The notes beneath the pieces are model-generated. The model ran no database searches. It was not told where the DNA came from and saw only the letters and a program-made list of their open reading frames with translations. The translations under genes and the position numbers were made by a program. A DNA stretch of 13,710 nt from CANHEE01 sp043777755 (GTDB lineage: Bacteria > Bacteroidota > Bacteroidia > Chitinophagales > Saprospiraceae), in NCBI GenBank assembly GCA_043777755.1, contig JAYWHK010000044.1, positions 1 through 13,710 of the forward strand. Direction: 5' to 3'. The stretch's first letter is position 1, and each line of letters starts with the position of its first letter. Below, in pieces: positions 7,448-13,710 of the stretch.

Positions 7448-7690
7448 ATGCTAAAATACATCATCATTATTCCTGTAAGAATTTATCAAATGACCTTATC
7501 GCCTTTATTGGGCGCACAAAAGTGTCGTTATCAACCAACTTGCTCGCACTACATGATAGGAGCTGTACAAGAATGGGGCGTTTTCAAAGGAACTTGGCTT
7601 GGACTCAAGCGTATCTTCAGCTGTCACCCTTGGGGCGGACATGGATTCGACCCTGTACCGAGGAAAAATGAAAAGTTAGAGAATAGTTAA
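7448..7690 (+). CDS. yidD: Membrane protein insertion efficiency factor YidD
   Basis: The 80-aa product has the full YidD pattern: an amphipathic N-terminus (KYIIIIPVRIYQMTLSPLLG), then CRYQPTCSHYMIGAVQEWG, then GTWLGLKRIFSCHPWGGHGFDPVP. The conserved cysteines (in CRYQPTC and SCHP) and the GGxGFDPVP tail are intact, and the length is typical. YidD is a small inner-membrane-associated protein that helps YidC insert membrane proteins. In many bacteria it lies between rnpA and yidC; here it stands apart from them, which is common in Bacteroidota. It is flanked by AT-rich gaps of about 190 and 260 nt, and no clear promoter is seen. Confidence 0.96.
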   Translation: MLKYIIIIPVRIYQMTLSPLLGAQKCRYQPTCSHYMIGAVQEWGVFKGTWLGLKRIFSCHPWGGHGFDPVPRKNEKLENS

Positions 7691-7953
7691 AAAAAATAAA
7701 TATTCGTTTTTTTTTGCTATTTACATAAAATTTATGAGATATTTGTAGTGAATATTACAAAATCATATTTCATAAATTCATATATTTTTAATATTAAATT
7801 TATTTTAATGTGTATATTATTGATAATCAAAACTAAAATATTTTTTATTTTTTATTTTTTGAAAAAAACGCTTTAGAGAGATTTTTCTTTGTGACAAAAA
7901 AGCGGACAAAAAGTCTAAATTAAAAAAATTACGCAAATATTTAACCATACATT

Positions 7954-9792
7954 ATGAAACGCTTAGTAATTACCACGTTGCTGAGTGCTTACGCTCTTTT
8001 GGGTTTTTCACAAGAAACCTATTACGTCAAAGTTGAACCATCTTGCATGGATCGCTTTGAATACCACATCAATGGTGAGAGTAAAGGCATTCCGTATATT
8101 GCTTACCGCCTTCATCAAGGAGAGATGAACCATCTTTTTTTGGAAGTAGGCTCAGAAGCTACAGGCTATCAGCTTTCAACTCCTCCCTTGACAGATTGTC
8201 GCAATCTTACCTTCAGTTCTTCCTTCGTTGATAAAATCAATAAAGGCGAAGTTGCCCTTTTTATTGTTAGAAAAGACGATATTGGCTACAATATTTCGCC
8301 AGTGAACTTGGCTTCATCGCAGAGTTTTTCTGGTAAAATTTTGAAATTTCATTCGTATGATGTTGATTTTCAAGCAGATGTAGAAAATGCTACGCCTGAT
8401 GTAAATCTTACCAGCCTTGAAGCAAGCAACGAAATTTTCATTGGCGGCAATGGCAGTATGAGTTGTCTGAAGGAGTACTATTTTCACAAAGTACCAAAAG
8501 AAACTTGTAAGCCAGCTGTAGGATTGGTGATTATTCCAGAAATGGGTTTGGTCAAAGAAATCACAGGAAAATCAAGTATTAGCGAATACGAAAGCACTTT
8601 ACATTTGGTACGTGTCAATGATGTTTCCGTGGATACCTACATAGAAAGTATTTGCGCTAAATCGCAGCAAAAAATTACGATGGGTACGCAATATGTGGTA
8701 GAAGATTTGGAATCGTCAAATTCAACAGCCTACAATAGTGTTGCAAACAATAGCGACGAACTAATTTATGCCCCTGTAACAAACTATGAAAATAATTCTT
8801 CCAATGAAATCGCAGCAACTGGCGAATTAAGTTTTACAGAAACGCTCGAAAATAGAAACCTCAACCCTATCAATAATACAACCGCTGCGCCTGTAGTTCG
8901 TGCTAAAAAGGAAGCAAAACCAAGCGTAAATACAAGCAAAATCACTGTAATTGAAGATAAATCACCTGCTACAGTTGCCGTAAATACAAATACTGAGTCC
9001 ATTATACCTGAAGGCTATGAAGCAAAATCGGAAAAAATCGCAACGCCCGTAGTTGCAGCTGTCAAATGCAAAGAAGTTGGTAGTAAGGATTTTCATGTCG
9101 TACAGCAAGGCGAAACAATGTATGGAATCGCTCGTCGCTATGGATTGCGAGTAGAACAACTACAGGAATGGAATACTTTGGGACAATCGACAGCGATTAG
9201 CCCTTGTGGAAAACTTCGCATCTTACCCAATGAAGTGCCTACTTCTTTTGAAACAAAGGATTTACTTGTTGCAAAAGGTGCTGTAACAACCGAAAAAACA
9301 AGCACTTCAAAGCCTTTTTGGAAAAAAGAAAAAAGTAAAATATACGAAGCAAAAAAAGGAGATACTTACTATAGTATAGCGCAACTTCATGGCTACACTG
9401 TTGATAGATTACTGGAAATGAATGGTTTAGATGAAAATAAAGACATCAAAATTGGTCAAAAATTTCAGGTCAGTGATTGTAATTGTCCTGCGGATAGCAA
9501 ACTAAGTAAAACTGCTCCAAAATCTTATGACATTGCAGCAATCTCTCCAAAAGAAACCTTGGTTGCTCGTGGTTTGCCCGTAAAAGAGGACAATAAAGAG
9601 CAAAAAAAAGAAACTAAGAAAGAACCAATTGCGCCATCGTTTAAAAGACAAACCGTACACATCGTACAAGAAGACGATACTATTCAGTCCATTGCGAAAA
9701 AATATGGATTGAGTATTGACCAGTTTTCTCTAATCAATTATTTAGAAAAAAACGAAGTGCTAATACCTAATCAACGATTGTTTGTAGATTAA
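7954..9792 (+). CDS. Exported protein with three C-terminal LysM domains
   Basis: The 612-aa protein starts with a signal peptide (about residues 1-19, MKRLVITTLLSAYALLGFSQ). Residues about 20-210 form an unrecognised beta-rich domain with several cysteines. Residues about 250-375 are a low-complexity Asn/Thr/Ala/Lys linker. Three LysM modules follow: about 381-424 (HVVQQGETMYGIARRYGL), 464-507 (YEAKKGDTYYSIAQLHGY) and 569-612 (HIVQEDDTIQSIAKKYGL). LysM binds N-acetylglucosamine chains in peptidoglycan, so the protein probably sits on the cell wall in the periplasm. No peptidase or amidase domain is visible, so it may be a scaffold or binding protein; the N-terminal domain may hold the real function. 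A strong terminator follows, so it is likely transcribed alone. Confidence 0.88.
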   Translation: MKRLVITTLLSAYALLGFSQETYYVKVEPSCMDRFEYHINGESKGIPYIAYRLHQGEMNHLFLEVGSEATGYQLSTPPLTDCRNLTFSSSFVDKINKGEVALFIVRKDDIGYNISPVNLASSQSFSGKILKFHSYDVDFQADVENATPDVNLTSLEASNEIFIGGNGSMSCLKEYYFHKVPKETCKPAVGLVIIPEMGLVKEITGKSSISEYESTLHLVRVNDVSVDTYIESICAKSQQKITMGTQYVVEDLESSNSTAYNSVANNSDELIYAPVTNYENNSSNEIAATGELSFTETLENRNLNPINNTTAAPVVRAKKEAKPSVNTSKITVIEDKSPATVAVNTNTESIIPEGYEAKSEKIATPVVAAVKCKEVGSKDFHVVQQGETMYGIARRYGLRVEQLQEWNTLGQSTAISPCGKLRILPNEVPTSFETKDLLVAKGAVTTEKTSTSKPFWKKEKSKIYEAKKGDTYYSIAQLHGYTVDRLLEMNGLDENKDIKIGQKFQVSDCNCPADSKLSKTAPKSYDIAAISPKETLVARGLPVKEDNKEQKKETKKEPIAPSFKRQTVHIVQEDDTIQSIAKKYGLSIDQFSLINYLEKNEVLIPNQRLFVD

Positions 9793-9808
9793 AAATAAAA
9801 CTTCGTAA

Positions 9809-9838
9809 AAAAAGCGACCAAATTTGGTCGCTTTTTTT
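9809..9838 (+). terminator. Rho-independent terminator after the LysM gene
   Basis: AGCGACCA (9813-9820) and TGGTCGCT (9825-9832) form an 8-bp stem around AATT, preceded by an A-run and followed by a T-run. It begins about 20 nt after the LysM stop codon and could also work in the opposite direction. Confidence 0.88.
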
Positions 9839-9840
9839 GT

Positions 9841-9882
9841 TTTCGGTCGTAATTTTATTATTTATATAATAAAATACCGAAA
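9841..9882. promoter_or_regulatory. Palindrome upstream of the choice-of-anchor gene
   Basis: TTTCGGT (9841-9847) and ACCGAAA (9876-9882) flank ATTTTATTA (9852-9860) and TAATAAAAT (9867-9875). The arms are perfect apart from a 4-nt bulge on the left. It sits just ahead of a -7-like box, TATTTTTG at 9891-9898, and about 70 nt before ATG 9953. It may be an operator or a second terminator. Confidence 0.35.
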
Positions 9883-9952
9883 TTAAATGATATTTTTGTG
9901 ACAAATCTTTTTATAAAAATATTTTTTCTAATAAAATTTAAATTATTCGTCT

Positions 9953-10759
9953 ATGAAAGTTAAAAATTTACTCGTTGGTTTTGGTCTTTTGACCTTGTGG
10001 TATGTCAATACCGCTTTGAACGCAGGAGGTGCGCCGAGCAACTCAACTGGTGCGCCAGGTGAAATTACCTGTTCTACCAATGGCGGTTGTCACAATGGTG
10101 GCACTCAGACAGGAACTGCAACTATTGATGGATTGCCGACAGATGTAGAACCAAATAAAACGTATAACTTTACGATTACTTGTAATTCTACTACGGCAAC
10201 TTCAAAGATTAGCGGTTTTCAATTGACAGCCTTAGATGGTACGAATGCAAAAGCTGGAGAATTTGTAGTAGGCTTGAACCAAAAAGTTGCAAGTACTGGT
10301 ACACCTGCACGTCAATATTTAAACCATTCAAAAACCACTGCTTTTGCAAGTGGTAAGGTAACTTACAATTGCTCTTGGACAGCACCAGCAACTGTAAGTA
10401 ACAAAACAGTTACTTTTTACACTTCTGTTTTAATGGCAAATGGAGCAAGTGGAAACGTAGGAGATAAAGCGGTTACAGCAACAAAAGCTGTTAATTTCAA
10501 AACAACTTCAAGCAATGACGCTGTACTTTTGAAGTCAATGACGCTTTTCCCGAATCCAGTCGTAAATGAACTGAACATCACATTGTCTGACGCTCCAAAT
10601 GCGACTTTCACATTGAGCAATCACCTTGGACAAACTTTAATTTCGTCAAAAATAAACGAAAAAGAATCGTTTGATGTAAGTAACTTTGCTCGTGGAACGT
10701 ATTTTGCCAAAATTCAAGTAGGCGAAAAACAAGCCGTCAAAAAAGTAGTATTACAATAA
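9953..10759 (+). CDS. Secreted choice-of-anchor V-like protein with T9SS sorting domain
   Basis: The 268-aa protein begins with a signal peptide (about residues 1-24, ending TALNAGG). The following GAPSNSTGAPGE, a cysteine-histidine motif, then YNFTITCNS, KISGFQLTALDG, AGEFV and YLNHSKT are the pattern I know from choice-of-anchor V (reelin-like) domains of Bacteroidota. Usually that motif is a haem-type CxxCH; here it is C40-S-T-N-G-G-C46-H47, with five residues between the cysteines. Residues about 195-268 are a type A T9SS sorting domain (TLFPNPVVNELNI, then GTYFAKI and a basic end). It should be secreted and surface-attached. Function is unknown for the family. The gene is flanked by terminators on both sides, so it is monocistronic. 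Confidence 0.85.
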   Translation: MKVKNLLVGFGLLTLWYVNTALNAGGAPSNSTGAPGEITCSTNGGCHNGGTQTGTATIDGLPTDVEPNKTYNFTITCNSTTATSKISGFQLTALDGTNAKAGEFVVGLNQKVASTGTPARQYLNHSKTTAFASGKVTYNCSWTAPATVSNKTVTFYTSVLMANGASGNVGDKAVTATKAVNFKTTSSNDAVLLKSMTLFPNPVVNELNITLSDAPNATFTLSNHLGQTLISSKINEKESFDVSNFARGTYFAKIQVGEKQAVKKVVLQ

Positions 10760-10782
10760 AAATGACATTGTTTTAAAAAATA

Positions 10783-10826
10783 AAAACGCCTAATTTTTGA
10801 TTTGTCAAAAGTTAGGCGTTTTTTAC
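10783..10826 (+). terminator. Rho-independent terminator after the choice-of-anchor gene
   Basis: AACGCCTAA (10785-10793) pairs with TTAGGCGTT (10812-10820), and the inner TTTTTGA (10794-10800) pairs with TCAAAAG (10805-10811) around TTTG, giving about 16 pairs followed by a T-run. It could act on both strands. Confidence 0.88.
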
Positions 10827-10829
10827 GTT

Positions 10830-11072
10830 CTTAGATTCAACTTAGTGTACAGAAGTTCGTGCAGCTGATGAAATTGCTTATGTTTCATAATTTTGCATGC
10901 AGATTTACACAGATGATGCTTCGCATCACTCACGGATTTTCACGGATTCCCTACATAAAAAATCTGTGAAAATCTGTGAGTGAAATCAATTTATTGATTT
11001 TATCTGCGAAAATCCGTGTGCAAAAATGCGTTTAGTTCACAAGTACGAGATTTCAGATACTAAGATATCTAA
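10830..11072. repeat. Nested long palindromic element, MITE-like, about 240 bp
   Basis: Inner arms 10927-10948 and 10961-10982 pair over 22 positions, with two mismatches that become G-U pairs in RNA. Outer arms 10891-10914 and 11002-11025 match at 19 of 24. Between the outer arms are two more small hairpins, GATGC/GCATC (10915-10927) and AAATCAA/TTGATTT (10983-11000). The flanks also look inverted: TTAGAT-x-TTAGT near 10831-10845 against 11057-11071 on the other strand. The arms are built from repeats of the form ATCTGTGAAAATC / CGGATTTTCACGG. No ORF lies inside. It occupies nearly all of the gap between a terminator and the oxidoreductase gene. Confidence 0.65.
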
Positions 11073-11095
11073 TGTTATTATCCAACTTATCAACT

Positions 11096-12085
11096 ATGCC
11101 AACTAAAAAATTCAATTGGGGAATCATCGGTTTGGGAAAAATCGCTCATAAATTTGCCAGCGATTTACAAACCATTCCTGACGCAAAATTACACGCAGTA
11201 GCATCAAGTGATGCGCTACGAGCCAAGGATTTTGCCGCAAAATACGATGCGACTTTCGCCTTTGGCTCATACCAAGCACTGATGGATTGCCCTGATTTGG
11301 ACGCTATTTATATCGCTACGCCACATAGCGCACACTGCGAAATGACCCTGTTGTGTTTGCAGCATAAAATCCCTGTTTTATGTGAAAAACCTTTTGCGAT
11401 GAATTTTTTACAAGTAGAAAAAATGATTGCAATGTCCCGTGAAAACAATACATTTTTGATGGAGGCACTGTGGACTCGTTTCTTGCCTACAACAGATTTA
11501 TTGTTGTCTTTGATTGAAAAAAATAGCATTGGAAAAATCCTTTCCGTCCATGCTGATTTTGGTTTTTATCTAAAATTCGATGCCAAAAGTCGTTTGTACA
11601 ATAAAGATTTAGGCGGAGGTTCTTTATTAGACGTAGGCATTTACCCCATTTATTTGAGTCTTTTATTGCTGGGAAAACCAACAAAAATACAGGCAAAAGC
11701 AGCATTTGGAAAAAGCGATGTGGACGAATCTTGTGCTATGATTTTTGACTACGCCGATGCGCAACAAATGGCTGTTTTAAAGTCCTCTATTAGGGAAAAA
11801 ACACCAACCGAAGCCTATATTTATGGAGAAAAAGGAAAAATTCGCTTACATGGTCGTTTTCACGAACCTAACATCGGCATTACTTTAGAAATCTATGGAG
11901 AAGAACCAATTTTTTATCCTTTTGAATGGGATTGCATTGGCTACGCTTACGAAGCAAAAGAAGTAATGCGCTGTGTTCGTGCTGGTGAAAAAGAAAGTAA
12001 AACCATGTCACACGCTTTTAGTTTGGACTTAATTTTGACATTAGATGAAGTTCGTAAAGTTGCAAATATTGAATATTATTTATAA
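11096..12085 (+). CDS. Gfo/Idh/MocA-family NAD(P)-dependent oxidoreductase
   Basis: The 329-aa protein is a cytoplasmic two-domain dehydrogenase. The Rossmann fingerprint is WGIIGLGKIA (G12-x-G14-x-I-A). The catalytic-type lysine lies in VLCEKPFAM (E97-K98-P99). The C-terminal beta-sheet domain contains LMEALWTRFLP (121-131) and GGGSLLDVGIYPI (173-185), typical of the branch with dihydrodiol and xylose dehydrogenases. These enzymes oxidise or reduce a hydroxyl of a sugar, cyclitol or diol using NAD(P); substrate is not predictable here. I chose ATG 11096 because GxGxxA then sits at the usual distance from the N-terminus. An in-frame ATG at 11072 would add eight residues encoded at the end of the palindromic element. 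Confidence 0.92.
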   Translation: MPTKKFNWGIIGLGKIAHKFASDLQTIPDAKLHAVASSDALRAKDFAAKYDATFAFGSYQALMDCPDLDAIYIATPHSAHCEMTLLCLQHKIPVLCEKPFAMNFLQVEKMIAMSRENNTFLMEALWTRFLPTTDLLLSLIEKNSIGKILSVHADFGFYLKFDAKSRLYNKDLGGGSLLDVGIYPIYLSLLLLGKPTKIQAKAAFGKSDVDESCAMIFDYADAQQMAVLKSSIREKTPTEAYIYGEKGKIRLHGRFHEPNIGITLEIYGEEPIFYPFEWDCIGYAYEAKEVMRCVRAGEKESKTMSHAFSLDLILTLDEVRKVANIEYYL

Positions 12086-12230
12086 ATATTTAAAAAAAAT
12101 AATTTTGTAAAAAATTGATTGTTAGCTTATAAAAACACTCGTCAGCATTATGTTGTATTTTTATAAATTATTTTCTATATTAAAATAAAAAATAATTTAA
12201 ATTTTTACATATATAATGAAACATATTAAA

Positions 12231-12238
12231 TATTTTTG
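12231..12238 (+). promoter_or_regulatory. Possible -7 box upstream of the oxoamine synthase gene
   Basis: TATTTTTG matches TAnnTTTG and lies about 85 nt before ATG 12324. No matching -33 TTTG is found at the expected distance, and the 238-nt gap (12086-12323) is so AT-rich that chance matches are likely; another occurs at 12100-12107. Nothing else is seen in the gap. Confidence 0.2.
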
Positions 12239-12323
12239 TTGTTTAATAAATGGTAAAACAATATAATTCGTCATGGATTAGGATTTAATTTTTTTAGAAA
12301 CCAAAACACAAAGTATTTTTTTT

Positions 12324-13640
12324 ATGGAAAATGTTATCTATCAAACTGAGCAGCGAAGCGTGCAAGACGCTAAAAAACCTTTCGACCCTTTTTATGGTTT
12401 TTTTAAAAAAAACCAATTGCATCAACCTGAAAAAGGAAGCATTGGTGATGTCCGTAGCGCACAACGCTGGTATAGTATTATTGGTCAAATGATGGAAGAC
12501 GGTGTCTATACCAATCAACAACCAATGGAGAGTAAAGCGGGCCCAAAAGTAGTCATTGATGGACGAGAGATGTATATGCTTTCTTCTTACGATTACTTGG
12601 GATTGATTGGACATCCTGCTATTGAGCAAGCTGCTATTGATGCCATTCACAAATATGGTACAGGTACAGGAGGTGTTCGACTATTGACAGGCACAAACGA
12701 GCTACACCGAGAACTTGAAAGAGAAATTGCGGCTTTTAAAGGCACAGAAGCCGCTATGGTGCTGACTTCTGGTTATATGGCGAATTTAGCCGTTATTTCT
12801 GCCCTGATGAGCAAGCAAGATTGTGTTATTGTAGATGCTTATATTCACCGAAGCGTGGTAGATGCGCTACAATTGGCAGGTATTTCATTTCATCGTTTTG
12901 TCCACAACGATCCATCTTCGCTTGAAGAAGTTATCCAAACCAAAGGCGTTGGTAAAAAAGTATTTGTCATTATTGAAGGCACATACTCGATGGATGGAGA
13001 TGTGAGTCCGCTTCCAGAAATTGTCGAAATCAAGAACAAATATGGTGCTTTTTTGATGGTGGACGAGTGCCATTCTTTTGGTAATTTGGGCGAATCTGGT
13101 AGAGGCGTTGATGAGTTTTATGGCGTAAGTCCTGACGAAATCGACCTTTGGACTTGTTCTCTCTCTAAAACAACGCCAGCCAATGGCGGTTTTATTGCAG
13201 GCAAACAAGAATTAATGATTTTCTTACAACATGGTGCTGCGCCTTATATGTTTTCAGCGGCATTGTGTCCTTCAGCAACTGCGGCTGCCTTGGAATCGCT
13301 TCGAGTGATTCAACGTGAACCAGAACGCATCGCAAAACTGAACCGAAATGCAGCTTATTTGCGCAATGGTTTACAGCTTTTAGGCTACGATGTAGGAAAT
13401 TCTGTAACGCCTGTAATTCCTGTTATTACGGGCGACAACGAAAAATTATTTAGGCTGTCAAAACGCCTTTATGAATTGGGTATTTTGGCAACTTGCGTGA
13501 TTTATCCAGCTGTTCCTCCTGGGGCATCTCGTCTGCGACTTTGCGCTACAGCCGCACAAGATATTGATATGTTGAATTATATTTTGGCTGCTTTTAGAAC
13601 GTGCAGCGAAGAAGAAAATGTAATGACTTTTGAAATGTAA
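12324..13640 (+). CDS. PLP-dependent alpha-oxoamine synthase (AONS / serine palmitoyltransferase-like)
   Basis: The 438-aa cytoplasmic enzyme belongs to aminotransferase fold type I. Family marks in order: SSYDYLGL; YGTGTGGVRLLTGTNELHRELE; the cofactor-stacking His H175 in DAYIHRS; D247-E-C-H250 in place of the usual DEAH; and the PLP lysine K282 in SLSKTTPANGGFIAG. The C-terminal PAVPPGASRLRLCATAAQ matches the substrate-domain motif. Members join an amino acid to an acyl-CoA or acyl-ACP with loss of CO2, giving 8-amino-7-oxononanoate (biotin), ketosphinganine, or in Bacteroidota capnine-type sulfonolipid bases. An N-terminal extension of about 50-60 residues makes it longer than a usual AONS. 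No biotin gene is nearby, so a lipid role is plausible but unproven. Confidence 0.88.
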   Translation: MENVIYQTEQRSVQDAKKPFDPFYGFFKKNQLHQPEKGSIGDVRSAQRWYSIIGQMMEDGVYTNQQPMESKAGPKVVIDGREMYMLSSYDYLGLIGHPAIEQAAIDAIHKYGTGTGGVRLLTGTNELHRELEREIAAFKGTEAAMVLTSGYMANLAVISALMSKQDCVIVDAYIHRSVVDALQLAGISFHRFVHNDPSSLEEVIQTKGVGKKVFVIIEGTYSMDGDVSPLPEIVEIKNKYGAFLMVDECHSFGNLGESGRGVDEFYGVSPDEIDLWTCSLSKTTPANGGFIAGKQELMIFLQHGAAPYMFSAALCPSATAAALESLRVIQREPERIAKLNRNAAYLRNGLQLLGYDVGNSVTPVIPVITGDNEKLFRLSKRLYELGILATCVIYPAVPPGASRLRLCATAAQDIDMLNYILAAFRTCSEEENVMTFEM

Positions 13641-13669
13641 TCCAGCAAACCCTTGACAAAGAATGGGTA

Positions 13670-13702
13670 TTTCCGTAGCGTTGGGTCTTTCCGTAGCGTT
13701 GG
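13670..13702. repeat. 18-bp tandem repeat at right edge
   Basis: TTTCCGTAGCGTTGG occurs at 13670-13684 and exactly again at 13688-13702, with GTC between, so the period is 18 bp. It begins 30 nt after the oxoamine synthase stop and may continue beyond the window. The period is a multiple of three, but no gene is seen here. Confidence 0.7.
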
Positions 13703-13710
13703 CTTTAAAG

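Noticed and set aside
7712..7745. Promoter upstream of the LysM gene (TTTG, 22 nt, GATATTTG)
   Set aside because: The -7 box has a mismatch at its first base and the leader would be about 200 nt; a chance match in AT-rich DNA is as likely.
10891..11025. tRNA-like cloverleaf
   Set aside because: The stems are far too long, and no anticodon loop, T-loop or CCA end is present.
11072..11095. Upstream ATG for the oxidoreductase
   Set aside because: The eight added residues are encoded at the edge of the palindromic element, and the Rossmann motif is correctly placed from ATG 11096.
12294..12650. Minus-strand ORF of 118 codons
   Set aside because: It is antisense to the start of the oxoamine synthase gene and shows no protein-like features.

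Overview
The window looks like chromosomal DNA of a low-GC member of the Bacteroidota, probably a gliding or Cytophagales-like bacterium (inference). Two proteins carry C-terminal type IX secretion (T9SS) sorting domains, and a partial protein has SprB-type adhesin repeats. A lipoprotein has an acidic stretch after its lipobox cysteine. Ribosome binding sites are A-rich rather than Shine-Dalgarno-like, and several upstream regions carry the Bacteroidota -7 box TAnnTTTG.

Left part (1-5375, minus strand). A compact operon of three exported proteins reads leftward: a 387-aa cysteine-rich protein of no recognised family, a 270-aa helical protein coupled to it by an ATGA overlap, and an SprB-repeat protein cut off by the window edge. 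A 649-bp gap upstream of this operon holds a long imperfect palindrome and two terminator hairpins that serve the next gene, a 197-aa predicted surface lipoprotein. That gene has a strong hairpin just ahead of its start. After another gap of about 515 bp comes a 12-TM MFS transporter.

Middle (5376-7690, plus strand). A GH5 glycoside hydrolase (signal peptide, carbohydrate-binding-like domain, Pro linker, catalytic domain, T9SS tail) is divergent from the MFS gene, with a good Bacteroidota promoter between them. Next is yidD, the small membrane-protein insertion factor.

Right part (7954-13710, plus strand). Here lie a secreted protein with three LysM domains followed by a strong terminator; a choice-of-anchor V-like secreted protein with a T9SS tail and its own terminator; a roughly 240-bp nested palindromic, MITE-like element; a Gfo/Idh/MocA-family NAD(P)-dependent oxidoreductase; and a PLP-dependent alpha-oxoamine synthase that could make a sphingoid/sulfonolipid base or a biotin precursor. 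The window ends in an 18-bp tandem repeat.

The genes do not form one pathway. The shared theme is the cell envelope: exported, surface or membrane proteins account for most of the window. No RNA genes, CRISPR arrays, insertion-sequence transposases or prophage genes were seen. Best candidates for something undescribed are the left three-gene secreted operon and the palindromic elements at 10830-11072 and 2568-2683.
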